This document shows, piece after piece, positions 15,381 to 25,262 of a stretch of DNA of 64,000 nt. Position 1 is the stretch's first letter; the number at the start of each line of letters is the position of its first letter. Made by a program: the position numbers and the translations under genes. Under the pieces are notes generated by a model. That model searched no databases. It was not told where the DNA came from and was given only the letters and a program-made list of their open reading frames with translations. This DNA is from Bordetella genomosp. 13. GTDB taxonomy: Bacteria; Pseudomonadota; Gammaproteobacteria; Burkholderiales; Burkholderiaceae_B. The stretch lies in assembly GCF_002119665.1 (NCBI RefSeq), contig NZ_CP021111.1, positions 2,356,001 to 2,420,000 of the forward strand. Direction: 5' to 3'.

Positions 15381-16184
15381 ATGAATCAATATCGAGTCGG
15401 CATCGCGGGTTTCGGCGCCATCGGCCAGGCCGTGGCGCGCGCACTGGACGCCGGGGTGCCGGGGCTGACGCTGGCCGCGGTCGCCATCCGCGATCCGCAG
15501 CGCCCTCCGGCGGCCACTTGGCAGGGCGCCGCGCCCGCCTGGACCACGCTGTCCGGCCTGGCCGACCTGTGCGACGTGGTGGTCGAATGCGCGCCCGCCG
15601 CGGTCTTCCGCGAACTGTCCGAACCGGTGCTGCGCGCCGGCAAGAAGCTGGTGGTGCTGAGCTCCGGCGCGCTGCTGCGCAACGATGACCTGATCGAACT
15701 GGCGGCCGCGCATGGCGGCCAGATCATCGTGCCCTCGGGCGCCATCCTGGGCCTGGACGCGCTGACCGCCGCCGCCGAAGGCACCATCCACTCGGTCACC
15801 ATGATCACCCGCAAGCCGCCGCGCGGCCTGCTGGGCGCGCCCTACCTCGAGACCCACGGCATCGACGTGGCCGCGATCACCGAGCCCACCCGCATCTTCC
15901 GCGGCACCCCGCGCGAAGCGGCCATCGGATTCCCGGCAAACCTGAACGTGGCGGTCAGCGTGTCGCTGGCCGGCATCGGACCCGAACGCACCACGCTGGA
16001 AATCTGGGCCGACCCCGGCGTCACGCGCAACATCCATCGCGTCGAGGTCGACTCGGACTCGGCCACGTTCTCGATGGAAATCCAGAACATCCCGTCCGAG
16101 AACCCCAAGACCGGCCGCATCACCGCGCAGAGCGTGGTGGCGGCCCTGCGCAAGCTGACCGGCGCGCTGCGCGTGGGGACCTGA
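15381..16184 (+). CDS. nadX: L-aspartate dehydrogenase (NadX-type)
   Basis: A 267-residue NAD(P)-dependent L-aspartate dehydrogenase, which deaminates aspartate to iminoaspartate/oxaloacetate and can feed NAD synthesis. The Rossmann loop is GIAGFGAIG (7-15). The catalytic-site histidine H219 is in TRNIHRVEVDSD, and VVLSSGALL and VPSGAILGLDAL are family stretches. The ATG at 15381 follows AGGA; a TTG at 15360 is a less likely start. It is the third gene of a Bug-LysR-nadX set. The link to a receptor points to catabolism of aspartate or a close analogue rather than to cofactor synthesis. Confidence 0.88.
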   Translation: MNQYRVGIAGFGAIGQAVARALDAGVPGLTLAAVAIRDPQRPPAATWQGAAPAWTTLSGLADLCDVVVECAPAAVFRELSEPVLRAGKKLVVLSSGALLRNDDLIELAAAHGGQIIVPSGAILGLDALTAAAEGTIHSVTMITRKPPRGLLGAPYLETHGIDVAAITEPTRIFRGTPREAAIGFPANLNVAVSVSLAGIGPERTTLEIWADPGVTRNIHRVEVDSDSATFSMEIQNIPSENPKTGRITAQSVVAALRKLTGALRVGT

Positions 16185-16236
16185 GTTCCGGACAGCCGCA
16201 GGGCGGCGCGCGCGGCGGCGTCCCTACGGCAGCCTG

Positions 16237-16287
16237 GGTCGGCCGCTCGATCCGGGCCGCGCGGGCGGATCGGCGCATGCCGACCCT
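16237..16287. terminator. Nested stem-loop between convergent nadX and AraC-type genes
   Basis: An outer stem GGGTCGGC (16237-16244) with GCCGACCC (16280-16287) encloses an inner stem GATCCG (16250-16255) with CGGATC (16267-16272). Lying between two convergent genes, it is a good candidate for a bidirectional transcription end, although it has no T-run. Confidence 0.6.
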
Positions 16288-16303
16288 GCCCGCGACGCTT
16301 CGG

Positions 16304-17266
16304 TCAGGCGTAGCGCTCGCGATACGCCGCGGGCGACATGCCGCAGTGCTTGCCGAAGATCTCGCGGAACGCCTTGGCATCGTTGTAGCCGACCTCGTAC
16401 ATCACTTCGCTGACTGTCTTGCGCGATCCTTCGAGCTGCGACTTGGCGGCCTCGACGCGGATGCGCTGCAGATACTCGACCACGCTGTTGCCGGTGGCCT
16501 GGCGAAAGCGCCGCTCGAGCGTGCGGCGGCCCAGCGCGTAGCGCGAGGCCAATTGCTCGACCGTGACGCGCTCGGCGTAGCGGGCCTCGATGTGGTCCTG
16601 CACCTGGCGCACCACGTCGTCGCCATGGCTGCGCCGGCCCGAGAAAATGGCGAACGGCAGCTGGCTCTGGCGGCTCCAGTCCATCTGGAACACCTTGGCG
16701 CACCAGATGGCGGTGTCGCGGTCGGTGTACTTCTCGATCAGGTGCAGCACCAGGTGCCCCGCCGAGAACGCGCCCCCGCTGGTATAGATGCCGTTGCCCG
16801 CCACCACCACGCGGTCGCTGACCCACTGCACCGACGGGAACAGGCTGGCGTACTGGTTCTGCGCCGCCCAGTGCACGACGGCGCGATGCCCGTCCAGCAG
16901 GCCGCCCGCGGCCAGCAGCGCCGCGCCCAGGCAAAGGCTGGCGACCTCGCCGCCATCCTTGTAGTGACGCACGATCCAGTCGATCATGGCGCGGTTGGCC
17001 TGCATGGCCTCGGGCAAGGCGTTGAGCAGCGGCGGCACGATGCAGATGTCCACGCCGCGGACCTCGTCCAGCACCGCATCGGCCTGCACGATGATGCGGC
17101 CGCCGTCCAGGCGCACCTGCGGGGCGGCGGCCACCGTTTGCACGGAGAAGCGCGGCGCCTCGCCGCGGTCCTGCAGATACTGGTTGGCGGTGAGAAAGCC
17201 CTGTCGGGCGTTTTCCAGGGAAGCAATGTTCGCCCCAACGGGCAGCAGGAACGCAATATTTTTCAT
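16304..17266 (-). CDS. GlxA/FtrA-type AraC-family regulator with a DJ-1/PfpI-like domain
   Basis: A 320-residue regulator. Residues 1-190 form a class I glutamine-amidotransferase-like (DJ-1/PfpI) domain with C112 in the elbow position (SLCLGAALLAAGGLLDG). Residues 215-320 are an AraC-type DNA-binding pair of helix-turn-helices (TVEQLASRYALGRRTLERRF and VSEVMYEVGYNDAKAFREIF). Such proteins often control catabolism of amines or nitrogen compounds (GbdR, CdhR, ArgR types). The ATG at 17266 is preferred over 17320 because the domain starts directly there. The divergent DUF1428 gene is a possible target. Confidence 0.9.
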   Translation of the reverse strand: MKNIAFLLPVGANIASLENARQGFLTANQYLQDRGEAPRFSVQTVAAAPQVRLDGGRIIVQADAVLDEVRGVDICIVPPLLNALPEAMQANRAMIDWIVRHYKDGGEVASLCLGAALLAAGGLLDGHRAVVHWAAQNQYASLFPSVQWVSDRVVVAGNGIYTSGGAFSAGHLVLHLIEKYTDRDTAIWCAKVFQMDWSRQSQLPFAIFSGRRSHGDDVVRQVQDHIEARYAERVTVEQLASRYALGRRTLERRFRQATGNSVVEYLQRIRVEAAKSQLEGSRKTVSEVMYEVGYNDAKAFREIFGKHCGMSPAAYRERYA

Positions 17267-17413
17267 GAAAGCAGCATAGCGTTGGACCAAAGACGCAATC
17301 CACCCACCAGAATGTCGCAATTGCCTATCTGCGGCAGGGGGGTTTCCCGTTAGAGTAGAAATCCGCCGAAACGTTCAGCGGACAGTAAGAATCTTAACCG
17401 ACGAGGATTGGAA

Positions 17414-17773
17414 ATGGACCAAGAGTATGTCGATGGCTTTCTGCTGAGCGTCCCCCGCGACAACCTGGCGCGCTACAAGGAGATCGCGCGCAAAGCTGGC
17501 GAAATCTGGAAGGAACACGGCGCCCTGGACTACCGCGAATGCGTCGAGAACGACCTGCAGACCGAAGGCCTGGCCTCGTTCCGCACCGTGGCGGGGGCGC
17601 GCGACAATGAAGTGGTGGTTTTCTCGTGGATCCGCTATGCCAGCCGCGCCGAGCGCGACCGCATCAACGCCGCGGTCATGGCCGACCCGCGCCTGGCGGG
17701 CTGCTGCGCCGACGGCGTCTTCGACATGAAGCGCATGGCCTACGGCGGATTCGAAGTCGCGGTAAGCGTCTAG
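17414..17773 (+). CDS. DUF1428 family protein (YbaA-like)
   Basis: A 119-residue protein of the DUF1428 family, a dimeric alpha-beta barrel fold of unknown function. Recognisable stretches are YVDGFLLSVPRDNLARYKEI, WKEHGALDYRECVEND, and VVFSWIRYASRAERD. GAGGA lies 6 bases before the ATG; an in-frame TTG at 17408 overlaps that Shine-Dalgarno sequence and was rejected as start. It faces the GlxA-type regulator across 147 bases. Confidence 0.9.
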   Translation: MDQEYVDGFLLSVPRDNLARYKEIARKAGEIWKEHGALDYRECVENDLQTEGLASFRTVAGARDNEVVVFSWIRYASRAERDRINAAVMADPRLAGCCADGVFDMKRMAYGGFEVAVSV

Positions 17774-17917
17774 CAGCGTCCCGCCCGACCCGGACGGCGG
17801 ATGACGCTGCCGCCTTGAAAAAAATCATCCGGGCCTGTCGATTCCAGGCCGCGCCGTTCGTCGTATTCATGAAGCGCGGCCGATCCCCGGCCGGCGCCGT
17901 CCTCGACCAGGAGAACG

Positions 17918-18400
17918 ATGATGTCCGTACCCGCCAAACCCATACCCGATGGCATGCATACCCTGACCCCGCACCTGGTGTGCGACGGGGCGGCGGCCGC
18001 CATCGATTTCTATGTGCGAGCCTTCAACGCGGTGGAAATCACCCGCCTGCCCGGCCCGAATGGCCGGCTGATGCACGCCATGGTGCGCATCGGCGACTCG
18101 ACGCTGATGCTGGTCGACGCGATGCCCGAATGGGGATCGACCGATCCCAAGGCCCTGAAGGGCTCGCCCGTGTACCTGCACCTGTATGTGGAAGACGTGG
18201 ACGCGGTCATGGCCCAGGCCGCCGAGGCGGGCGGCACCATCACCATGCCGGCCACCGACATGTTCTGGGGCGACCGCTACGGCCAGCTCACCGATCCGTT
18301 CGGCCATCGCTGGTCGATCGCCACCCATCTGCGCGACATGACCGATGCCGAGATCCGGGCCGCCATGGAGCAGGCCCCGCCCTGCGGATCGTCTCAGTAA
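17918..18400 (+). CDS. VOC-superfamily protein, PhnB-like glyoxalase
   Basis: A 160-residue protein of the vicinal-oxygen-chelate superfamily, PhnB-like branch. It has one pair of beta-alpha-beta units: HLVCDGAAAAIDFYVRAFNA early, and VYLHLYVEDVDAVMAQAAEAG with WGDRYGQLTDPFGHRWSIAT late, the last being the usual PhnB ending. Members range from antibiotic-binding proteins to demethylase-like enzymes. No specific function is implied. AGGAGA precedes two adjacent ATGs at 17918 and 17921; either may be used. The end overlaps the slyX gene on the other strand by 7 bases. Confidence 0.88.
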   Translation: MMSVPAKPIPDGMHTLTPHLVCDGAAAAIDFYVRAFNAVEITRLPGPNGRLMHAMVRIGDSTLMLVDAMPEWGSTDPKALKGSPVYLHLYVEDVDAVMAQAAEAGGTITMPATDMFWGDRYGQLTDPFGHRWSIATHLRDMTDAEIRAAMEQAPPCGSSQ

Positions 18401-18609
18401 TGCGGCGGCAGTTCGTCGCGCAGGCTGCGAAAAGGCGCCGGCCCGGCCGGCGCCTGCCGGCGTAGCTCGACCAGCTCGCGCATCAGCAGCTCGATCTGCT
18501 GCTGCTGGCGGAATACGGTCTGGTTGAGCTGGTCGAGCAGGTCGTCGGCAAAACCGGCCTTGATCTCCAGCTGGGTCAGGCGCCGTTCGGTATCGTCTTG
18601 GATGTCCAT
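18394..18609 (-). CDS. slyX: SlyX-like coiled-coil protein
   Basis: A 71-residue protein with the SlyX pattern: RLTQLEIKAGFADDLLDQLN, then VFRQQQQIELLMRELVELRR, and the characteristic ending ELPPHY. SlyX is a small coiled-coil protein of unclear role. The ATG at 18609 gives the usual length. Its final 7 bases overlap the convergent VOC gene. Confidence 0.9.
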   Translation of the reverse strand: MDIQDDTERRLTQLEIKAGFADDLLDQLNQTVFRQQQQIELLMRELVELRRQAPAGPAPFRSLRDELPPHY

Positions 18610-18652
18610 GGCGGAATTAGACCGCAAGTCTCTCCATGGCGCAGGCCGGTCT

Positions 18653-19129
18653 TCATTCCGGCTCGAGCGCGGCGTCCAGCCTGGCCAGGCTGGACGCGGG
18701 CCAACAGGCCTCGAGCTCGTAGTGCGCGTCGGCGGCATGGACGTCGGGCGGCAGCAGCACCCAGGGCAGACGCGACTGCGTGAAGCAGTGCGCCTGGGGA
18801 ACCAGTTCTCGCCCGTGGTCCAAGGTGCCGGCGTGGACCAGCGCCACGCGGTCGCCCAGGTCGGGATGATGACCCCACAGGGCGACCCCGCAGTCAGGAC
18901 ATCGGAATTCGGTGCGCGTGCGGCCCGGATCGGTGGGCACCACGCGCGCCTGCGGCGTGCCGCGCAGCAGATGCACGCGGTCGGCCTCGATCAGGGCGTT
19001 GATGGCGAAGGCACTGCCCGTCAGCCGCTGGCACTCGGTACAGTGGCAGCAGTGCACGAACATTGGTTCGCTGGTCAGCCGGAAGCGCACGGCGCTACAG
19101 GCGCACCCGCCCTCATAGGTGGTAGCCAT
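18653..19129 (-). CDS. GFA-family zinc protein (glutathione-dependent formaldehyde-activating-like)
   Basis: A 158-residue GFA/CENP-V-type protein. The zinc ligands are in place: C9 and C11 (GGCACSAVRF), C28, C30 and C33 (CCHCTECQ), and C77 and C80 (FRCPDCGVALW). Gfa was described as a formaldehyde-glutathione adduct synthase, but most members have no proven activity. GGAGGAGAGG directly precedes the ATG at 19129. It is upstream of slyX by 43 bases on the same strand. Confidence 0.88.
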   Translation of the reverse strand: MATTYEGGCACSAVRFRLTSEPMFVHCCHCTECQRLTGSAFAINALIEADRVHLLRGTPQARVVPTDPGRTRTEFRCPDCGVALWGHHPDLGDRVALVHAGTLDHGRELVPQAHCFTQSRLPWVLLPPDVHAADAHYELEACWPASSLARLDAALEPE

Positions 19130-19257
19130 TCCTCTCCTCCATTTTTTTGGGCATTTTCCCGCATCTTGGCCGTTTTGGGGCAAACGGAATGGCGTAAACG
19201 GCCTGCTATGCTCGCGCTATCGCCCCCGCCAGGGGCGCCAGAACAAGGAGACGCGCG

Positions 19258-19956
19258 GTGGAAGCAGAGCTGAGACTGTTTGAACTGGCGGGCGCCGATC
19301 CCGACGTCCGGTTCAGTCCCTATTGCTGGAAGATCCGCATGGCGCTGGCGCACAAGGGCCTGCATGCCGAAGGCCTGCCGTGGCGCTTCATCGAAAAGTC
19401 CCGCATCGCGGCCAGCGGCCAGGAACGGGTGCCGGTGCTGGTGCACGGCGATACCTGGCTGCACGACTCGTGGCGCATCGCCCGCTATCTGGAAGACACG
19501 TTTCCCGACCGCCCCGCGCTGTTCGCCGGCCCTGGCGGCGAGGCGCTGGCGCGCTTCGTCAACAGCTGGGCGGACACCGCGCTGGCGCCGGCGATTACCA
19601 AAGTGATCATTCCTGACATCCCGGACGGCCTGCACGATGGCGACCGGGCTTATTTCGTCGAATCGCGCGAACAGCGCCTGGGCAGCCTGCAGGCCTTGCG
19701 CGACGACCGCGTCCAGCATCTGGACGCCCTGCGCAAGGTGATACTGCCGCTGCGCCACACTCTGCGCGATCAGCCGTATCTTGCCGGCGACACGCCCGAT
19801 TACGCCGACTATGCCGTGTTCGGCATGTTCATGTGGGCGCGCTGCATCAGCCCGGTGGAACTGTTGCAGGCCGACGATCCGGTCCACGCCTGGCGCGAAC
19901 GCCTGCTGGACGCCCATGGCGGCCATGCGCGCGCCGCCCGGCGAGCGCACGGCTGA
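19258..19956 (+). CDS. Glutathione S-transferase family protein
   Basis: A 232-residue glutathione transferase. The N-terminal thioredoxin-like domain has SPYCWKIRMALAHKGL (20-35), with S20 and C23 at the glutathione-activating position, VPVLVHGD for the cis-proline loop, and DSWRIARYLEDTFPD for the glutathione-binding helix. The helical C-terminal domain ends in DYADYAVFGMFMWARC. It resembles the LigE/beta-etherase-like group in its SPYCWK start. The GTG start at 19258 has AAGGAGA 9 bases upstream. It ends 6 bases from the convergent ABC permease gene. Confidence 0.9.
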   Translation: MEAELRLFELAGADPDVRFSPYCWKIRMALAHKGLHAEGLPWRFIEKSRIAASGQERVPVLVHGDTWLHDSWRIARYLEDTFPDRPALFAGPGGEALARFVNSWADTALAPAITKVIIPDIPDGLHDGDRAYFVESREQRLGSLQALRDDRVQHLDALRKVILPLRHTLRDQPYLAGDTPDYADYAVFGMFMWARCISPVELLQADDPVHAWRERLLDAHGGHARAARRAHG

Positions 19957-19962
19957 CCCGGC

Positions 19963-20720
19963 TTACTGCTTCATGCGATAGCCGGTGCGGAACATCCAGC
20001 GCACGATGACGATGCACACCAGCAGGAACACCAGGGTCATGCCCAGGCTGACGGACACGCTGACGTCGGAGATGCCGTAGAAGCTCCAACGAAAGCCGCT
20101 GACCAGGTACACCACCGGATTGAACAGCGTGACCGTGCGCCAGAACGGCGGCAGCATGTCGATGGAATAGAACGTGCCGCCCAGGAACGTCAGCGGGGTG
20201 ATGATCATCAGCGGGATGATCTGCAGCTTCTCGAAGCCGTCCGCCCAGATGCCGATGATGAAGCCGAACATGCTGAAGGCCACCGAGGTCAGCACCAGGA
20301 ACACGATCATCCACAGCGGATGCGCGATGCCGAAGTCCACGAAGATCCGCGCGGTGGCCAGCATGATGAGGCCCAGGATGATGGACTTGCTGGCGGCCGC
20401 GCCGACGTAGCCCATCACGATCTCGACATACGAGACCGGCGCGGAATGCAGCTCGTAGATGGTGCCCGAGAAGCGCGGCATGTAGATGCCGAACGAGGCG
20501 TTTGCGGTGCTCTGCGTCAGCAGCGACAGCATGATCATGCCCGGCACGATGAAGGCGCCATAGCTGACGCCGCCGATTTCCACCATGTGCGAGCCGATGG
20601 CCGATCCGAACACGACGAAATACAGCGCCGTGGACACCACCGGCGAGGCCACGCTCTGCGCCAGGGTGCGCCAGGCGCGAGCCATCTCGAATAAATAGAT
20701 TGCGCGTACGCCGTACCAGT

Positions 20721-20724
<4 letters not shown>
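19963..20724 (-). CDS. ABC-2 type exporter, permease subunit
   Basis: A 253-residue membrane protein with six hydrophobic segments and the ABC-2 pattern ([15 protein letters not shown], then [20 protein letters not shown] and [15 protein letters not shown]). It resembles the YadH/NodJ type. It forms a pair with the upstream ATPase gene, whose stop overlaps this start by four bases. The pair exports an unknown substrate, perhaps a lipid, drug or polysaccharide. Confidence 0.92.
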
Positions 20725-21650
<926 letters not shown>

Positions 21651-21778
21651 GCACACCTCGTGATTGCGGCGAGCCGGGCACCCGGTGAGGCGCCCACAGC
21701 CCGCGGGTGGACTTTCCTGTCGGATTCTACTTTGCGAGGATGGCGGAATTGGTTCGACCGGCGGACAAGACTGTTTCG

Positions 21779-21814
21779 AAAAAAAGGCGCGCCGCGGCAT
21801 GAGCCGTGGCGCGC
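21779..21814 (-). terminator. Rho-independent terminator of ohr
   Basis: On the minus strand a 13-base stem (21814-21802 with 21797-21785, one G-U pair, loop TCAT) is followed at once by six Ts (21784-21779). It lies 72 bases after the ohr stop. This is the best canonical intrinsic terminator in the window. Confidence 0.85.
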
Positions 21815-21886
21815 CCGGGTACCGTGCGCGGAGAACCCGGCGCTGCGGATTCGAGGCGGCTGCATCGAGCCGCCAGGCCCGCGCGA

Positions 21887-22312
21887 TCAGGCCAGCGTCA
21901 GCGTGACGTCGATGTTGCCGCGCGTGGCGTTCGAATACGGGCACACGATGTGGGCCTTGTCGATCAGCGCCTGGGCGGCCTCGCGGTCCATGCCGGGCAG
22001 CGAGATCTTCAGTTCGACTTCGATGCCGAAGCCGTTGGGGATAGGACCGATGCCCACGGTGCCCTGCACCGACACGTCGGCCGGCACGGCGATCTTATCG
22101 CGTGCGCCGACGAATTTCATGGCGCCCAGGAAGCAGGCCGAATAGCCCGCGGCGAACAACTGCTCGGGATTGGTGCCGGCGCCGCCCGCGCCACCCAGCT
22201 CGCGCGGGGTGGTCAGTTTGACGTCCAGCACGTTGTCGGACGAGACGGCGCGGCCATCGCGGCCGCCGGTGGCTTGGGCTTGGGCGCGGTACAGAACTTT
22301 TTCAACGGACAT
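21887..22312 (-). CDS. ohr: Organic hydroperoxide reductase Ohr
   Basis: A 141-residue thiol peroxidase that reduces organic and lipid hydroperoxides using lipoyl-protein electrons. The catalytic pair is C60 ([10 protein letters not shown]) and C124 ([13 protein letters not shown]), with the conserved E50 in [14 protein letters not shown] and an arginine near residue 18-21. AGGAG lies 9 bases before the ATG. It is encoded after ohrR on the same strand, separated by 161 bases that contain OhrR-type operator half-sites, and it ends at a strong terminator. Confidence 0.96.
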   Translation of the reverse strand: MSVEKVLYRAQAQATGGRDGRAVSSDNVLDVKLTTPRELGGAGGAGTNPEQLFAAGYSACFLGAMKFVGARDKIAVPADVSVQGTVGIGPIPNGFGIEVELKISLPGMDREAAQALIDKAHIVCPYSNATRGNIDVTLTLA

Positions 22313-22403
22313 GGTAAGGCTCCTGTAAAGGTAAGGTCTTGCTGCTTGGCCCTGCGGCCTTGTGGCCGTCCGGGTCGGTTGATGAAGCGAAGTTGCTTGC
22401 TGC

Positions 22404-22442
22404 ATAAATCGTACGCTATTAAATCGTGTGCTATTTAAATCG
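22404..22442. promoter_or_regulatory. OhrR operator region of the ohr promoter
   Basis: TATTAAATCG (22417-22426) is followed by TGTG and the imperfect mirror CTATTTAAAT (22431-22440). The core AAATCG occurs three times, at 22406-22411, 22421-22426 and 22437-22442, about one and a half helical turns apart. The left half-site and spacer style match the perfect palindrome before ohrR. Confidence 0.75.
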
Positions 22443-22473
22443 TCAACTACTTTTGCTGCTTCAGACACCGCGG

Positions 22474-22926
22474 CTAGTCCTGGTCGACCAGCCGGTCGCG
22501 CAGTTGCTCGAGTTCGGCCTTCAAATGCCGCATTTCGTCCGGCGTGCAGGCCATGGCGCAGACCAGGCCTTTGGGCACCTCCGGCGCCTGGCACCGCAGC
22601 TCGCGGCCCTGCGGCGTCAGGGTGATGATGACCTGCCGCTCGTCCTGCTCGGCGCGGGCGCGGGTGATGAGCCCGGCCGCCTCCATGCGCTTGAGCAGCG
22701 GGGTGAGCGTGGCCGAATCCAGGAACAGCCGCTTGCCGATGTCGGTAACGGTGACCTGGTCCTGCTCCCACAACACCATCATCACCAGGTACTGCGAATA
22801 CGTCAGCCCCAGCTTGCCCAGCAGCTTGCGATAGACCTTGTGCAGCGCCAGCGTGGCGGAATGCAACGCGAAGCACAGTTGGTCGTCCAGCAGCAAGGAG
22901 GGAGAGGCGTCGGCTTGCTTGGTCAT
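22474..22926 (-). CDS. ohrR: Peroxide-sensing MarR-family repressor OhrR
   Basis: A 150-residue MarR-type repressor of ohr. The sensing cysteine C18 lies in [13 protein letters not shown], as in known OhrR proteins. C127 in [11 protein letters not shown], along with C123, matches the resolving-cysteine position of two-cysteine OhrR types such as that of Xanthomonas. The winged helix spans about residues 58-105 ([24 protein letters not shown], given here only for location). A perfect palindrome sits 11 bases upstream of its ATG, indicating autorepression. Confidence 0.95.
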   Translation of the reverse strand: MTKQADASPSLLLDDQLCFALHSATLALHKVYRKLLGKLGLTYSQYLVMMVLWEQDQVTVTDIGKRLFLDSATLTPLLKRMEAAGLITRARAEQDERQVIITLTPQGRELRCQAPEVPKGLVCAMACTPDEMRHLKAELEQLRDRLVDQD

Positions 22927-22936
22927 GATGAACGCA

Positions 22937-22960
22937 TATTAAATCGCACACGATTTAATA
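22937..22960. promoter_or_regulatory. OhrR operator, perfect palindrome upstream of ohrR
   Basis: Two perfect 10-base arms, TATTAAATCG and CGATTTAATA, are separated by CACA, 11 bases upstream of the ohrR start. The same half-site recurs before ohr. The length and AT-rich arms fit MarR-family operators. Confidence 0.85.
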
Positions 22961-23210
22961 GCAAGATATTTTTGCGTCGGGGCGGTTTTGTCATGCCCGG
23001 CGACCTCGTATCGATGCAGTCGTCACCGGCAAGCGGTGGCTTGTTCCGTTTTCCTATAGGCAATCTACAGTTGCTTATCAAACACCGGATTATGGTCTAG
23101 CTGGTTGCCAGATACAGCCATAAAGTTCGTCTCACGTTGCGACGCCGGATGCGAAACGCAGCGGATCGAAGCAGACGAATCCCTACCTACCCTGTTATCT
23201 GGAGAACACC

Positions 23211-23525
23211 ATGAAGACCCTGATGAACACCCTGATCCTGTCGCTGAGCGCCCTGTCGTTGACGGCCCACGCGGGCCGCGAACCGTCCGGTGAGCTGGAC
23301 TATCCGCCTGCCGTGGCCAGCACCGCCGAACTGACCCGCGCCGCCGTGCGCGCCCAATTGGCCGAGGCCCGTGCCGACGGGCAACTGCAGTCGGGCGAAG
23401 AAACGCTCGTGCTGGACGGCGTCCAGGGCCAGAGCGCGACGCGCGAGGCGGTACGCGCCGAACTGCGGCAGGCCCGCGATGCCGGCCTCGTCTCCTTCGG
23501 CGAAGACGGCAGCGTCGCGGGCTGA
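23211..23525 (+). CDS. DUF4148 small secreted protein
   Basis: A 104-residue periplasmic protein. The signal peptide ends at AHA (residue 21). The mature part carries the DUF4148 pattern twice in loose form: LTRAAVRAQLAEARADGQL and TREAVRAELRQARDAG. Such proteins are frequent and multi-copy in Bordetella and Burkholderia; their role is unknown. TGGAGA precedes the ATG. The 284 bases between the ohrR start and this gene hold the OhrR operator and otherwise nothing I can name. A large hairpin follows the stop. Confidence 0.88.
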   Translation: MKTLMNTLILSLSALSLTAHAGREPSGELDYPPAVASTAELTRAAVRAQLAEARADGQLQSGEETLVLDGVQGQSATREAVRAELRQARDAGLVSFGEDGSVAG

Positions 23526-23551
23526 AGCGCTGCCCGATCAGACGCAGGAAA

Positions 23552-23592
23552 GCCGGCGGCGCGTCGCGGAAATACCGCGACGCGCCGCCGGC
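23552..23592. terminator. Long perfect stem-loop between convergent genes
   Basis: An 18-base perfect inverted repeat (23552-23569 with 23575-23592) with loop AAATA, lying between the convergent DUF4148 and aceA genes. The arms start GCCGGCGGCG and end CGCCGCCGGC. It is very likely a bidirectional transcription end, despite having no T-run. Confidence 0.8.
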
Positions 23593-23624
23593 CTGCCCTA
23601 TGGCGCCACGGCTATGCGCGCCCG

Positions 23625-24950
<1,326 letters not shown>

Positions 24951-25262
24951 GATGACTCCTCGATGGACATGGAAGGAACTGCGGTAAATCCGGGCGCGCG
25001 GAAGTGCGCGCCGTTGGAAAAAGTCTAGTCCCCATGCTGCGAGGCAACGTCGATTCGAGTCTTATATAAGATAAAAAATTTTCTCCAGTAAAATCAATAA
25101 TATGAGATTCTAGTTTCTCAATACGAAACGATGTTGCTGTCAATGAAATGACCCGACGCTGCCCCGCAGCATCGGTTTCCGCATTCCGCCACCGACGTTT
25201 CACCATACAAAATCCAGCCCGACAGCGCCTACAATGGGGGCTGTGCCAAGCTTTGCCCGATC
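24951..25262. promoter_or_regulatory. aceA-queF divergent control region
   Basis: 312 bases without a gene. The centre (25060-25120) is strikingly AT-rich compared with its surroundings. On the minus strand it offers TATATA/TATAAG (within the palindrome CTTATATAAG, 25061-25070) as a -10 and TTTACT about 18 bases upstream as a weak -35 for aceA. An inverted repeat GGCGCGC with GCGCGCC (24993-25012) lies in the presumed aceA leader. No coding potential is evident. queF starts at the right edge. Confidence 0.55.
25103..25120. promoter_or_regulatory. Candidate operator upstream of aceA
   Basis: TGAGA and TCTCA arms flank an 8-base centre containing CTAG, about 33-50 bases upstream of the presumed aceA -10. 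The position would suit an activator or repressor of the glyoxylate shunt; no regulator gene is adjacent. Confidence 0.35.

Noticed and set aside
17832..17850. Terminator-like hairpin (GGCCTG with CAGGCC) next to an A-run
   Set aside because: It would function only on the minus strand, where no gene ends nearby; on the plus strand the A-run precedes the stem.
22313..22951. In-frame extension of ohr through the ohrR region
   Set aside because: The frame is open upstream of ohr, but it antiparallels nothing useful: it reads out of frame through ohrR on the same strand, while a clear AGGAG-ATG start exists at 22312 for a normal-length Ohr.
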